Source: Pseudomonas extremaustralis
GTDB lineage: Bacteria > Pseudomonadota > Gammaproteobacteria > Pseudomonadales > Pseudomonadaceae
Reading direction: 5' to 3'
Length of the DNA: 64,000 nucleotides
NCBI RefSeq assembly: GCF_900102035.1
Contig: NZ_LT629689.1
Span: 1,736,001-1,800,000, forward strand
Below are positions 6,998-16,806 of the stretch, in pieces. Every line of letters begins with the position of its first letter. Position 1 is the first letter of the stretch. Position numbers and translations under genes: made by a program. The notes beneath the pieces are model-generated. The model was given only the letters and a program-made list of their open reading frames with translations, was not told where the DNA came from and did no database searches.

Positions 6998-8110
6998 ATG
7001 AGCGTCGAACAAGATCCCCGCTGGGCCGCCATTCTCGCTCGCGACCCGAAAGCCGATGCATTGTTCGTCTACGGTGTGAAGACCACCGGTGTGTACGGTC
7101 GCCCGAGCAGCGCCTCGCGCCTGCCACGCCCGGAAAATATCGAATTCTTCGACACGCCCGCGCAAGCCGAAGCCGCCGGCTATCGCCCGAGCAAGCGTGC
7201 CGCCAGCGACCAGACTCAATTGGCCGCGCATTACGCACAGCTGGTGGCCGACGCGTGCCGCCAAATCGAACAAGCCGACGCCCCGCCCAACCTGAGTACC
7301 TTGGCGGTCCAGGCCGGCCTGAGCCCGTTCCATTTCCACCGTGTGTTCAAAAGCGTGACTGGCCTGACGCCCAAGGGTTACGCCAGTGCCCATCGCTCAC
7401 GCAAGGTGCGCGATGGACTGAAAGGCCGGCATTCCGTGACGAGCGCGCTGTATGACGCAGGCTTCAACTCCAACAGCCGTTTTTATGAGTCCGCCGACCG
7501 GGTGTTGGGCATGAAACCCAGTGATTACAAGGCCGGCGGCGCCAACAACGAGATCCTGTTCGCCGTCGGGCAATGTTCGCTGGGGGCGATTCTGGTGGCG
7601 CAAAGCGCCCGCGGCGTTTGCGCGATTCTGTTGGGGGATGACCCGGACAAACTGGTCCGCGACCTGCAGGATCAATTCCCCAACGCCCGTCTGGTGGGGG
7701 CCGACCGCCGCTTTGAACAGTTGATCGCCCAGGTGGTGGGGTTTGTCGAGGCGCCCGCCCTGGGCCTGGACCTGCCGCTGGACCTGCGCGGCACGGCGTT
7801 TCAGGAGCGGGTGTGGCAAGCCTTGCGCGAGATTCCGGTGGGCAGCACCGCGAGCTATGCGCAGATCGCCCAACGCATCGGCGCGCCCCACGCCTTTCGT
7901 GCCGTGGCCCAGGCGTGCGGGGCCAACAGCCTGGCGGTGGCGATCCCTTGTCACCGGGTGGTGCGCAGCAACGGTGAACTGTCCGGTTACCGCTGGGGCG
8001 TAGAGCGCAAGCGTCAATTGCTGGCGCGCGAAAGTACGTCGTACTCAATCGAACCCGCTGACACCGAGTCACTGCCAACGCACGAAACGCCAGCCTCGTC
8101 CAGTGAATAA
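6998..8110 (+). CDS. ada: Ada-like protein: AraC activator plus O6-methylguanine methyltransferase, with Cys-less N-terminal domain
   Basis: This 370-residue protein has the Ada layout: N-terminal Ada_Zn-binding-like domain (1-75), AraC helix-turn-helix (about 95-180), and a methyltransferase domain with the active-site PCHRV (Cys about 318). In E. coli Ada the first domain holds zinc with four cysteines, one of which is the methylphosphotriester acceptor. In the aligned positions here they are Gly34, Ser38, Ser65 and Ala68 (contexts VYGRPSSAS and RPSKRAAS). The surrounding family residues are intact and the frame is uninterrupted, so this is substitution rather than damage. O6-methylguanine repair should remain; phosphotriester repair and the methylation switch should not. 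I prefer the ATG at 6998 over the GTG at 6989 because AAGAG lies 8 bp upstream of it. It follows alkB. Confidence 0.88.
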   Translation: MSVEQDPRWAAILARDPKADALFVYGVKTTGVYGRPSSASRLPRPENIEFFDTPAQAEAAGYRPSKRAASDQTQLAAHYAQLVADACRQIEQADAPPNLSTLAVQAGLSPFHFHRVFKSVTGLTPKGYASAHRSRKVRDGLKGRHSVTSALYDAGFNSNSRFYESADRVLGMKPSDYKAGGANNEILFAVGQCSLGAILVAQSARGVCAILLGDDPDKLVRDLQDQFPNARLVGADRRFEQLIAQVVGFVEAPALGLDLPLDLRGTAFQERVWQALREIPVGSTASYAQIAQRIGAPHAFRAVAQACGANSLAVAIPCHRVVRSNGELSGYRWGVERKRQLLARESTSYSIEPADTESLPTHETPASSSE

Positions 8111-8181
8111 AACAGACTGGCTGGGGGCCAGGAGCCCTGCTAAAAAAGCGCACCGTCTTACTCACGCTGGAGAAGCATCCC

Positions 8182-9240
8182 ATGAGCAGTTGGCCAGACA
8201 CCCGAATTCTCGACTTGCTGGGCATTGAACTACCCATCATCCAGGCGCCCATGGCCGGCGCCACGACGGCCGCCATGGTTATCGCCGCCAATCAGGCCGG
8301 TGCGCTCGGCTCGATGCCCGCTGCGGCGCTGAGCGTGGAGCAACTGCGCGAAGCGTTGACCAGCATCCGCCAGGCTGGCTCACAACCACTCAACGTGAAT
8401 TTCTTCTGCCACCAGCCACCAGAGGCGGATGCAGCACGCGATCGACGCTGGAAGGAACTGCTGGAACCCTACTACCGCGAACTGGGCGCCGATTTTGATG
8501 CGCCGACACCGGTCTCGAACCGCGCGCCGTTCAACGAAGCCGCTTGCCAAGTAGTGGAAGCGTTTCGCCCTGAAGTGGTCAGTTTCCACTTTGGTTTGCC
8601 AGAAAAATCGTTGCTGGACCGGGTCAAAGCCAGCGGAGCGAAAGTGCTGTCATCGGCCACGACCGTTGAGGAAGCGATCTGGCTGGAGCAACACGGCTGC
8701 GATGCAATCATCGCCATGGGCCTTGAAGCAGGCGGCCACCGTGGCATGTTTCTTAGCGACGACCTCAATACTCAGATCGGCTTGTTCGCCTTGGTGCCGC
8801 AAATCGTCGACGCTGTCAGCGTTCCGGTCATTGCCGCCGGCGGTATCGGTGACGCACGCGGGATCGTCGCAGCATTCGCCCTGGGCGCATCGGCGGTGCA
8901 GATCGGCACGGCCTACCTGTTTACCCCTGAAGCCACCGTCAGCGCCTCGCACCGCCATGCATTGCGCCATGCCCAGGCCAGCGAAACCGCACTGACCAAC
9001 CTGTTCACCGGCCGCCCGGCCAGGGGCATCGTCAATCGGGTGATGCGCGAGTTAGGCCCGATCAACCCCAAGGCACCGGCGTTTCCGCTGGCAGGTGGGG
9101 CGTTGATGCCACTCAAGGCCAAGGATGAAAGCGGCTTCAGCAACCTGTGGTCAGGCCAGGCGCTGCGCCTGGGTAGAGAAACCAGCGCCTATGAATTGAC
9201 CCGCTCGTTGGCCGAACAGGCCCTGGCCAAGCTTGGCTAG
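8182..9240 (+). CDS. Nitronate monooxygenase (2-nitropropane dioxygenase family)
   Basis: An FMN-dependent TIM-barrel oxygenase of 352 residues that detoxifies propionate-3-nitronate-type compounds. The start, GIELPIIQAPMAGATTAAMVIAANQAGALGSMP, is the characteristic FMN-binding entry strand. The phosphate-binding and active-site segments follow as GLEAGGHRGMF and VPVIAAGGIGDARGI, then ALGASAVQIGTAYLFTPE. GGAG precedes the ATG by 8 bp. It is a single gene after ada, with modABC following 117 bp downstream behind its own promoter. The class II branch is favoured because it lacks the long C-terminal extension of fungal enzymes. Confidence 0.88.
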   Translation: MSSWPDTRILDLLGIELPIIQAPMAGATTAAMVIAANQAGALGSMPAAALSVEQLREALTSIRQAGSQPLNVNFFCHQPPEADAARDRRWKELLEPYYRELGADFDAPTPVSNRAPFNEAACQVVEAFRPEVVSFHFGLPEKSLLDRVKASGAKVLSSATTVEEAIWLEQHGCDAIIAMGLEAGGHRGMFLSDDLNTQIGLFALVPQIVDAVSVPVIAAGGIGDARGIVAAFALGASAVQIGTAYLFTPEATVSASHRHALRHAQASETALTNLFTGRPARGIVNRVMRELGPINPKAPAFPLAGGALMPLKAKDESGFSNLWSGQALRLGRETSAYELTRSLAEQALAKLG

Positions 9241-9283
9241 CACATACACGCGAAGCAACTTTGACTGTACCGGCAACGGCTCA

Positions 9284-9309
9284 CCGCTATATATTCCTGT
9301 ACATAGCGG
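9284..9309 (+). promoter_or_regulatory. ModE-box-like palindrome upstream of modA
   Basis: CCGCTAT (9284-9290) and ATAGCGG (9303-9309) form perfect 7-bp arms around a 12-bp spacer, and the left half continues CGCTATATA as in the E. coli ModE site. It ends 48 bp before the modA ATG, so molybdate-bound ModE could repress the operon here. No modE gene lies in the window. Confidence 0.65.
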
Positions 9310-9312
9310 TAA

Positions 9313-10110
<798 letters not shown>

Positions 10111-10791
10111 ATGCCGCTATCGAGTGCCGATTTTTCCGCAATCTGGTTGACCATCAAACTGGCGTCACTGACCACGGTGATCCTGCTGGTCATCGGCACT
10201 CCGATTGCCCTGTGGCTGTCGCGCACTCGCTCTTGGTGGCGCGGCCCCATCGGTGCAGTGGTGGCCTTGCCGTTGGTGTTGCCACCCACGGTCATCGGCT
10301 TTTACTTGCTGCTGACCATGGGACCCAACGGCTACTTCGGCCAGTTCACCCAATGGCTCGGCCTGGGCACCCTCACCTTCAGCTTTACCGGGCTGGTGAT
10401 CGGCTCAGTGATCTACTCCATGCCGTTTGTAGTGCAGCCGTTGCAAAACGCCTTCTCCGCCATCGGCACGCGTCCCTTGGAAGTGGCTGCAACCTTGCGC
10501 GCCAATCCGTGGGACACCTTCTTCAGCGTGATCCTGCCCCTGGCTCGTCCCGGCTTTATCACCGCGTCCATCCTTGGCTTTGCCCACACCGTCGGCGAGT
10601 TCGGCGTGGTGTTGATGATCGGCGGCAATATCCCCGACAAGACCCGCGTGGTCTCGGTACAGATCTACGACCATGTCGAAGCCATGGAGTATGCCCAGGC
10701 CCATTGGCTGGCGGGTTCCATGCTGGTGTTCGCGTTCCTCGTGTTGCTGGCGCTCTACTCCAGCCGTAAAACAAAGATGGGCTGGAGCTGA
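10111..10791 (+). CDS. modB: Molybdate ABC transporter permease
   Basis: ModB is the inner-membrane channel subunit, working as a dimer with ModC. The 226 residues contain about five hydrophobic helices, and the cytoplasmic EAA-type coupling loop is visible as [28 protein letters not shown] (about residues 125-152), followed by [17 protein letters not shown]. Its ATG directly abuts the modA stop, and its stop overlaps the modC start, indicating translational coupling. The sequence is complete and normal. Confidence 0.95.
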   Translation: MPLSSADFSAIWLTIKLASLTTVILLVIGTPIALWLSRTRSWWRGPIGAVVALPLVLPPTVIGFYLLLTMGPNGYFGQFTQWLGLGTLTFSFTGLVIGSVIYSMPFVVQPLQNAFSAIGTRPLEVAATLRANPWDTFFSVILPLARPGFITASILGFAHTVGEFGVVLMIGGNIPDKTRVVSVQIYDHVEAMEYAQAHWLAGSMLVFAFLVLLALYSSRKTKMGWS

Positions 10792-11876
10792 TGCCGATGA
10801 TCGATGTACGCCTGCAACTCAGGTATTCCGGCTTTGCGCTGGAAGTGGACCTGCACCTGCCCGGACGCGGGGTGACAGCGTTGTATGGGCATTCCGGTTC
10901 CGGCAAGACCACCTGTCTGCGCTGCATCGCCGGGCTGGAGCGGGCCAGGGACGGGTTTGTCCAGATCAACGATGAAGTCTGGCAAGACAGCCGCAGCGGG
11001 CTGTTCGTACCGCCGCACAAACGCGCGCTGGGGTATGTGTTCCAGGAAGCGAGCCTGTTCCCGCATTTGTCAGTGCGGGCCAATCTGGAATTCGGCCTCA
11101 AGCGCATCCCGCGCCCGCAACGCCGTGTCGATATGACCCAGGCCACCGAACTACTGGGGATCGGCCATCTGCTCGATCGACATCCCCAACACCTCTCCGG
11201 CGGTGAACGCCAGCGCATCGGCATCGCCCGCGCACTGCTCACCAGTCCGAAGTTGTTGCTGATGGATGAACCGCTCGCCGCCCTCGACAGCCAACGCAAA
11301 GGCGAAATCCTGCCGTACCTGGAGCGCCTGCACGACGAACTGGACATCCCAGTACTGTATGTCAGCCACGCCCAGGATGAAGTCGCGCGCCTGGCCGATC
11401 ACATCGTGTTACTCAGCGACGGCAAGGCCCTGGCCAGCGGCCCCATCGGCGAAACCCTGGCGCGACTCGACCTGCCCCTGGCGCGGGGTGACGACGCCGG
11501 CGTGGTGATCGATGGCACCGTCTGCGCCTACGACGCGCACTATCAACTGCTGACGCTGCAGTTGCCAGGCAGCGCCCTGCAGATGCGCGTCGCCCACGCC
11601 CCGCTCGCCCTGGGCAAAGCGTTGCGGGTCAAGGTGCAAGCGCGGGACGTGAGCCTCAGCCTGCAAGCGGAGGAACACAGCAGCATCCTCAACCGCCTGC
11701 CAGTGACGGTCACCCAGGAGATTGCGGCGGACAACAGCGCTCACGTGCTGGTGCGCCTGGACGCCGAAGGCACGCCGCTGCTGGCACGCATCACACGCTT
11801 TTCTCGCGATCAATTGCAACTTCACCCCGGCCAGACGTTGTGGGCACAGATCAAGGCGGTTGCCGTACTGGCGTAA
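10791..11876 (+). CDS. modC: Molybdate ABC transporter ATP-binding protein
   Basis: The energising ATPase of molybdate import. Walker A is GHSGSGKTT (about residue 34), the Q-loop is [11 protein letters not shown], the ABC signature is [15 protein letters not shown], Walker B is [12 protein letters not shown], and the switch His follows in VSHAQDE. The C-terminal third (about 260-361) is the Mop/TOBE domain that binds molybdate and can inhibit transport. With 361 residues the length is standard. The first ATG overlaps the modB stop by one base; a second ATG two codons later (MIDVRLQ) is an alternative. Confidence 0.95.
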   Translation: MPMIDVRLQLRYSGFALEVDLHLPGRGVTALYGHSGSGKTTCLRCIAGLERARDGFVQINDEVWQDSRSGLFVPPHKRALGYVFQEASLFPHLSVRANLEFGLKRIPRPQRRVDMTQATELLGIGHLLDRHPQHLSGGERQRIGIARALLTSPKLLLMDEPLAALDSQRKGEILPYLERLHDELDIPVLYVSHAQDEVARLADHIVLLSDGKALASGPIGETLARLDLPLARGDDAGVVIDGTVCAYDAHYQLLTLQLPGSALQMRVAHAPLALGKALRVKVQARDVSLSLQAEEHSSILNRLPVTVTQEIAADNSAHVLVRLDAEGTPLLARITRFSRDQLQLHPGQTLWAQIKAVAVLA

Positions 11877-11991
11877 CAAACCTTTTGGCACGAGCGCACC
11901 CGGGTACCTGAAGAGTGTCTGAGGTCATTGCGCGCAACCGCAAAGCGCCCTACCGTAGTGGCCGGATAATCTCATTGAGGAACCCGGTCCG

Positions 11992-12696
11992 ATGCTGCCT
12001 TCACCCCGCAAGCCTTACGTCAATGCCGCACTCGCCCATCAACAACGCTGGCGTGGCCGTATCGGCATGACCCTGGTGGCCAGCCTTTCGGTGCTGGCGG
12101 GCATGACCGACGCCATCGGTTTCATGGCCAGCGGTGACTTTGTTTCGTTCATGAGCGGCAACACTACGCGCCTGGCGGTGGCGATCAGCGAGGGTGATCT
12201 GGGCTTGATGGGACGCTTATTGTTGTTGGTTGCCACCTTCGTTGCCGGCAACGCCCTGGGGGTGATGGTCAGTCGCTTCAGCCGCCGCCACGCCCTGCCC
12301 TTGCTGTTGTGCATTGCGACACTGCTCTGTGGTGCAACCTTGCTGCCGTTTAACGATATGTTGCCCACGTTGCTGGCGGCGATTATTGCGATGGGCATGC
12401 TCAATGCCGCAGTGGAAGAGGTCAACGGTTTGCCAGTGGGCCTGACTTACGTCACCGGGGCGCTGTCACGCTTCGGGCGCGGCCTGGGACGCTGGTTACT
12501 GGGCGAACGCCGCGATGGCTGGCGCGTACAGTTGGTTCCGTGGATGGGGATGTTCGTGGGCGCGGTGATTGGCGCGCTGCTGCAGCAACAGATGGGCCTG
12601 AAGGCTCTGCTGGTCAGCGGGATAATGGCGGGTTTGCTGGGGCTGGTGTCACTGAAGATTCCCCGCCGCTGGCATTTGGGCTTCATGCCGCGATAA
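11992..12696 (+). CDS. DUF1275 / YoaK-family integral membrane protein
   Basis: The 234-residue protein has about six transmembrane helices and the family signatures LSVLAGMTDAIGFM and FVSFMSGNTTRLAV in the first two helices, with a later GLPVGLTYVTGALSRFGRGLG. The family is widespread and annotated as YoaK or DUF1275; the transported substrate is not established. GAGGAACCC precedes the ATG. It appears monocistronic, with mod upstream and a convergent lipoprotein gene downstream. Confidence is high for the family and low for any activity. Confidence 0.85.
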   Translation: MLPSPRKPYVNAALAHQQRWRGRIGMTLVASLSVLAGMTDAIGFMASGDFVSFMSGNTTRLAVAISEGDLGLMGRLLLLVATFVAGNALGVMVSRFSRRHALPLLLCIATLLCGATLLPFNDMLPTLLAAIIAMGMLNAAVEEVNGLPVGLTYVTGALSRFGRGLGRWLLGERRDGWRVQLVPWMGMFVGAVIGALLQQQMGLKALLVSGIMAGLLGLVSLKIPRRWHLGFMPR

Positions 12697-12838
12697 AGAA
12701 AAAGGGGCTCGCCCGACGTTCGGGCCTCGACATCCGTGTACTGGTAAAGAGCCATTATGCCGGGCGAGCGGGTGAATCATAAGCGAATGCCCTACGGCTG
12801 TCCCGCCGGGCGATTCCTAAAAGCACTAAGGCAAAGGA

Positions 12839-13192
12839 TTACAGACATGTCGCAAGGGCGGCCAAACGACGCTTGGCGGGCATGTCGTCTTCGGCGGCGT
12901 AGTACTTGACGCTGGAGCCAGCGCCGACGCCCTGCACATCCACGAAATACTTGCCATCGGTGGTGTAGACCGTGAAACCGCCCGCCCCGATCGGCTCCTT
13001 GAAGCCGCCGGCGTCCACGCCAAACACACTTTCATCCTGCCAACCGAACTGGATGCACTCGGCAACCGCCAGGGTGGCCTTGTCCGACGCCATGGTCTTG
13101 TAGGGGTTGCCTGCGCGTGCCTCTTTCATCTTCGCGCCTGCGCAACCGGCCAGGGCTGCCAGTATCAATGCGCCTAATACGACCTTTCGCAT
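12839..13192 (-). CDS. Predicted lipoprotein (117 aa)
   Basis: The signal MRKVVLGALILAALAGC ends in the lipobox LAGC, with acceptor Cys at residue 17. The mature part reads KTMASDKATLAVAECIQFGWQDESVFG, then GGFTVYTTDGKYFVDVQGVGAGSSVKYY, with Cys pairs (AECIQ and a C-terminal ATCL) that could be disulfide-linked. I start it at the ATG 13190-13192 because it gives the lipoprotein signal and has AAGGAA upstream; the longer frame to 13312 only adds an untypical extension. The pattern, a cysteine after 'AVAEC' and a VYYAAEDD-like end, is common in pseudomonad lipoproteins of unknown function. Confidence 0.75.
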   Translation of the reverse strand: MRKVVLGALILAALAGCAGAKMKEARAGNPYKTMASDKATLAVAECIQFGWQDESVFGVDAGGFKEPIGAGGFTVYTTDGKYFVDVQGVGAGSSVKYYAAEDDMPAKRRLAALATCL

Positions 13193-13301
13193 GCCATCGT
13201 TCCTTGGAAAAAAACGCGACTCTACCATTAGCAGGCGACACCCAAGGATTATTACGTCACCCTGTCGCCTACTTGCGAACCCGCTTCTACCTGGATACCC
13301 G

Positions 13302-13559
13302 ATGACACCCAACGCCGAACGCTACAACCCTTCCACTGACTATGCCGACAGGCTGATCAGCCGCATCGGCCAGACGCCTGCGTGGATAGCCAAGCGCATT
13401 GGCGTCACCGACAAGCGTATCCGCTACATTCTCGATGGCGAACGTACCGTCAAAGGCGAAAGCACCCCGATCCAGATGACCTACCCCGAGCAGTTCGCGC
13501 TGGAGTGCCTGGCGGCAGAAGCGAAAGCCCGGAAGAAGCCGGCCCCGGCGGCGGAATGA
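13302..13559 (+). CDS. Small helix-turn-helix-like protein (85 aa)
   Basis: The 85-residue product contains DYADRLISRIGQTPAWIAKRIGVTDKRIRYILDGE, whose spacing of helix, turn and recognition helix resembles Cro/C1-type HTH folds, followed by YPEQFALECLAAEAKARKK. It resembles small phage or plasmid-type regulators, but I do not recognise a named family. I use the ATG at 13302 because the in-frame extension upstream overlaps the promoter of the divergent lipoprotein gene. A strong terminator lies 75 bp downstream. DNA binding is inferred only. Confidence 0.6.
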   Translation: MTPNAERYNPSTDYADRLISRIGQTPAWIAKRIGVTDKRIRYILDGERTVKGESTPIQMTYPEQFALECLAAEAKARKKPAPAAE

Positions 13560-13632
13560 ATTTTGTTTCACGGTGAAGGAGAAACGCGCCGTCTATAGTG
13601 CGCAAGCTCATTTTTTTGAAGCCTCCTTTGCT

Positions 13633-13657
13633 GCCCGCCCTCCCGCGGGCTTTTTTT
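13633..13657 (+). terminator. Rho-independent terminator
   Basis: GCCCGC (13633-13638) and GCGGGC (13645-13650) form the stem, followed by seven T residues (13651-13657). It ends the transcript of the HTH-like gene and stands between it and the convergent azlD. Confidence 0.85.
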
Positions 13658-13667
13658 CGTCTGGACT

Positions 13668-13979
13668 TCAGAGCCACCAACGCAACAGATAGAACACCGC
13701 CATGCTCAGCAGCACTGTCATCAACACATTGCGCGTCCAGAACATCAACGCCACCGCGCAGATGCCCGCCAGCAGGTAGGGGTTGGCCGGGCTCAGGTTG
13801 AGCTGGTGGTCAGCGAGGAAAATGATCGGCCCGCAGATCGCCGTCAGCATGCCCGGCACCGCAAACCCAAGAAACTCTCGCGCCCCACGATTGAGGCGCA
13901 CCGGCAGGCGCGGCTCGATAAACAGGTAGCGATTGAGAAACACCACCAGGCCCATGGCCCCGATCATCACGTAAATCAT
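13668..13979 (-). CDS. azlD: AzlD-family branched-chain amino acid exporter small subunit
   Basis: AzlD is the small membrane partner of AzlC in branched-chain amino acid export. The 103-residue protein has three to four hydrophobic helices (MIYVMIGAMGLVVFLNRYLF, then FAVPGMLTAICGPIIF and a C-terminal ALMFWTRNVLMTVLLSMAVFYLLRWWL). The ATG at 13977-13979 overlaps the azlC stop as ATGA, which explains the choice of start and indicates translational coupling. The longer open frame to 14090 runs inside azlC and is not needed. Confidence 0.85.
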   Translation of the reverse strand: MIYVMIGAMGLVVFLNRYLFIEPRLPVRLNRGAREFLGFAVPGMLTAICGPIIFLADHQLNLSPANPYLLAGICAVALMFWTRNVLMTVLLSMAVFYLLRWWL

Positions 13980-14671
13980 CGCTGCCCTACCCCCAGGCGC
14001 TTGCAGAAAAACCCGGCGCTCATGCCCAGCACACCGGACACCACCACCGCCGACTCCCAGTGCAGAAAGCTCAACCACACCGAAAACCACAACGACACGG
14101 CCACGCAGACCAACGTCGGCACGTCACGCACCACGGGCGTGATCAGCGCGATAAAGGTGGCAGCAATGGAAAACTCCAGGCCCAACTGGTCAAGGCCGGG
14201 AATACTTTTGCCGAGGACAATGCCGGCCAGGGTGAACAGGTTCCAAGCGATATAGAACGTCAGGCCCACGCCCAGGGCGTACCAGCGATTGAAGGTTTCA
14301 CGGTCGTAGTGGCTGACCAACGCGAAAAATTCGTCGGTCAACAGAAACCCCAGGCTCATGCGCCAGCGGGCCTTGAGCGGCGAAACCGTCGGGCGCAGGT
14401 GCATGCCGTAGAGCAAATGCTGGGAGGTCAGCAATAAGGTGGTCAGCACGATGGAAATCAGGCTCGCGCCGCTCTTGACCATACCAATGGCGACCAACTG
14501 TGCAGCACCGGCAAACACGATGGCGGATAGCCCCTGGGCTTGCAGTGGGGTGAATTGCGCATCGATGGCCATCGAACCGGCCAGCAGCCCCCAGGGCGCA
14601 CAGGCCAGGGACAGGGGAATGACGGCGATTGCGCCGCGAGCGAAGGCGTAATGAGGTACGGCAGTAGACAT
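13976..14671 (-). CDS. azlC: AzlC-family branched-chain amino acid exporter large subunit
   Basis: The 231-residue inner-membrane protein matches AzlC/YgaZ: an N-terminal GAIAVIPLSLACAPWGLLAGSMA helix, the motif LSAIVFAGAAQLVAIGMV, LTSQHLLYGMHLRP, then LLTDEFFALVSH. The family exports valine, leucine, isoleucine and sometimes methionine together with AzlD, which overlaps it by 4 bp. No regulator (Lrp or AraC type) is adjacent on the same strand. The gene appears complete and normal. Confidence 0.88.
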   Translation of the reverse strand: MSTAVPHYAFARGAIAVIPLSLACAPWGLLAGSMAIDAQFTPLQAQGLSAIVFAGAAQLVAIGMVKSGASLISIVLTTLLLTSQHLLYGMHLRPTVSPLKARWRMSLGFLLTDEFFALVSHYDRETFNRWYALGVGLTFYIAWNLFTLAGIVLGKSIPGLDQLGLEFSIAATFIALITPVVRDVPTLVCVAVSLWFSVWLSFLHWESAVVVSGVLGMSAGFFCKRLGVGQR

Positions 14672-14742
14672 AAAAACGGCTCATCGACAGACAGTCGATC
14701 AGCATGCCAGCACCCAAGGGCGCTTGTCTTGAACGATCTTGC

Positions 14743-14958
14743 TCAGGCCAGCTTGGCCGACACCTGCCCCACCGAATCCCGCGCTTCGCGTAGTTCATGG
14801 GCGTCCTGGTTGAGCCGGTGGATGGTATTGAGCAAGCGCTGGCGCAGCACTTCATCACCAAGTTTTTCCACGGCACGCATCAGGTCAAATGCCGCGGTTT
14901 CGTTATTTTCCGCGACGGAATCCAGGGTCTTGCGCAGGTTGCGAGTGGCACGGGTCAC
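14743..14958 (-). CDS. Small helical hypothetical protein (71 aa)
   Basis: A 71-residue, almost entirely helical protein (RNLRKTLDSVAENNETAAFDLMRAVEKLGDEVLRQRLLNTIHRLNQDAHELREARDSV) with heptad-like hydrophobic spacing, so it may form a helical bundle or coiled coil. It starts at a GTG with AGGAAG 7 bp upstream. No cysteine or signal is present. Family not recognised. It stands alone between azlC and arsR, transcribed away from arsR. Confidence 0.6.
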   Translation of the reverse strand: MTRATRNLRKTLDSVAENNETAAFDLMRAVEKLGDEVLRQRLLNTIHRLNQDAHELREARDSVGQVSAKLA

Positions 14959-15096
14959 GCGGGTCTTCCTTCATCAGCTATGGGCAGGCACTTTAGGACA
15001 TTCATGTTTCATTTTAATTTCAATCACTTGTGGCAGGTTGAAGCGGATTTGATCCACGTCAATCGAAACAAGGATTGACTGAAACATATGGACATT

Positions 15097-15120
15097 CATA
15101 TATTCGCCTCCCCATATATG
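15097..15120 (+). promoter_or_regulatory. Candidate ArsR operator
   Basis: CATATAT (15097-15103) and ATATATG (15114-15120) are perfect inverted arms 10 bp apart, ending 14 bp before the arsR ATG at 15135. The AT-rich 'TTCATATAT' type matches known ArsR-family sites, and an extra CATATG lies at 15084-15089. Autoregulation by ArsR is inferred from position and family. Confidence 0.6.
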
Positions 15121-15134
15121 CACAGGCCCTGACC

Positions 15135-15491
15135 ATGTCGGCCCCCATCTCTCCCCCCACCCTGTTCAAATGCCTGGCCGACCCTACGCGTACACGCATG
15201 ACGCTATTGATCCGCCGTGAAGGCGAACTTTGCGTGTGCGAACTGATCCATGCCTTGGACGACAGCCAGCCGAAAATCTCCCGCCATCTGGCCCAACTGC
15301 GCAGTTGCGGGCTGCTGCTCGATCGTCGCCAGGGCCAATGGATCTACTACCGCATCAATCCGGCACTGCCCGACTGGGTGACCCAGGTGCTGGACATCAC
15401 CCTGCAAGCCAACCAGCCATGGTTGCACAGTGACGCACAGCGCCTGGATGCAATGGGCGACAGACCACAACGGGCCAGCACCTGCTGCTGA
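15135..15491 (+). CDS. arsR: ArsR-family arsenite-responsive repressor
   Basis: The 118-residue winged-helix repressor has the E. coli-type arsenite-binding loop [26 protein letters not shown], in which CVC sits at the start of the recognition helix and binds As(III) or Sb(III), releasing DNA. The C terminus ends in STCC, an extra vicinal pair found in some ArsR proteins. I start at the ATG at 15135, which gives the family start [19 protein letters not shown]; the longer frame from 15075 would run through the operator. It leads arsB (19 bp gap) and arsC in a tight operon. Confidence 0.92.
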   Translation: MSAPISPPTLFKCLADPTRTRMTLLIRREGELCVCELIHALDDSQPKISRHLAQLRSCGLLLDRRQGQWIYYRINPALPDWVTQVLDITLQANQPWLHSDAQRLDAMGDRPQRASTCC

Positions 15492-15510
15492 GCCATCGGA
15501 GCGTTTATTC

Positions 15511-16794
15511 ATGCTTGTCGCAATTGCCATTTTTATCTTCACCATCGTCCTGGTCATCTGGCAGCCCAAGGGCCTCGGGGTCGGTTGGAGTGCCACGATG
15601 GGCGCGATCCTCGCCCTGGCCTTTGGCGTGATCAGCCTCACCGATATCCCCGTGGTGTGGCACATCATCTGGAACGCCACCGGCACCTTTGTCGCGCTGA
15701 TCATCATCAGCCTGTTGCTCGACGAGGCCGGGTTCTTTGCCTGGGCCGCGCTGCATGTGGCGCGCTGGGGACGCGGACGCGGTCGGCGGTTGTTTGCCTA
15801 CATGGTGCTGCTCGGTGCGTTGGTCTCGGCGCTGTTTGCCAATGACGGCGCGGCGTTGATCCTCACGCCCATCGTGATGTCGATGCTGTTGGCCTTACGC
15901 TTTTCCCCGACGGCAACCCTGGCCTTCGTCATGGGCGCGGGGTTCATCGCCGACACGGCGAGCCTGCCGCTGGTGGTGTCGAACCTGGTGAATATCGTCT
16001 CGGCGGATTACTTCAAGATCGGCTTCAACGAGTATGCGGCCGTGATGGTGCCGGTGAATTTTGTCAGCGTCGCAGCCACCTTGGCGGTGCTGCTGTGGTT
16101 TTTCCGCCGCGATATTCCCAAGAGCTACGACCCCGCCGACCTGGCAGACCCCGCCAGTGCGATTCACGACCGCGCCACCTTCCGCGCCGGCTGGTGGGTG
16201 CTGGGCATCCTGTTGGTCGGCTGCTTTGCCCTGGAACCGCTGGGTATTCCCATCAGCGCCATTTCAGCGGCGTGCGCCTTACTGTTGCTGGTGATCGCCG
16301 CCAAGGGCCACAAGATTTCCACACGCAAAGTGCTGAAAGACGCGCCGTGGCAAATCGTGATCTTTTCCCTGGGTATGTACCTGGTGGTCTACGGCTTGCG
16401 TAACGCCGGCCTGACCGACTACCTGGCCACCTGGCTCGACACCTTCGCCACCTATGGCGTGTGGGGCGCGGCCATGGGCACCGGGGTGCTGACGGCACTG
16501 CTGTCGTCGGCGATGAACAACCTGCCGACCGTGCTGATCGGCGCGCTGTCCATCGAATCCAGCCATGCCGTGGGCGTGGTCAAGGACGCAATGATCTACG
16601 CCAACGTGATCGGCAGTGACCTGGGCCCGAAAATCACCCCGATAGGCAGCCTGGCGACCTTGCTGTGGCTGCATATCCTGGCGCGCAAAGGCATCACCAT
16701 CACCTGGGGCTACTACTTCAAGGTCGGGATTGTGCTGACCTTGCCGGTGCTGTTGATCACCCTCGCCGCCCTCGCGTTGCGTCTGAGTCTCTGA
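15511..16794 (+). CDS. arsB: Arsenite efflux pump ArsB
   Basis: ArsB exports arsenite or antimonite in exchange for protons. The 427-residue protein has about 12 hydrophobic helices; the family signatures include [39 protein letters not shown], and [24 protein letters not shown], and near the C terminus [17 protein letters not shown] and [23 protein letters not shown]. The ATG at 15511, preceded by CGGAGCG, gives the standard N terminus ([22 protein letters not shown]). No arsA ATPase is adjacent, so it should act as a secondary pump. Confidence 0.95.
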   Translation: MLVAIAIFIFTIVLVIWQPKGLGVGWSATMGAILALAFGVISLTDIPVVWHIIWNATGTFVALIIISLLLDEAGFFAWAALHVARWGRGRGRRLFAYMVLLGALVSALFANDGAALILTPIVMSMLLALRFSPTATLAFVMGAGFIADTASLPLVVSNLVNIVSADYFKIGFNEYAAVMVPVNFVSVAATLAVLLWFFRRDIPKSYDPADLADPASAIHDRATFRAGWWVLGILLVGCFALEPLGIPISAISAACALLLLVIAAKGHKISTRKVLKDAPWQIVIFSLGMYLVVYGLRNAGLTDYLATWLDTFATYGVWGAAMGTGVLTALLSSAMNNLPTVLIGALSIESSHAVGVVKDAMIYANVIGSDLGPKITPIGSLATLLWLHILARKGITITWGYYFKVGIVLTLPVLLITLAALALRLSL

Positions 16795-16806
16795 AGGAAA
16801 CCTGCA

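Noticed and set aside
6998-7300. Frameshift or pseudogene as the reason for missing Ada cysteines
   Set aside because: The frame is unbroken and the residues between the lost cysteines are conserved in family pattern, so point substitutions fit better.
15075-15134. N-terminal extension of ArsR
   Set aside because: It would translate the palindromic operator region, and the family N terminus fits the ATG at 15135.
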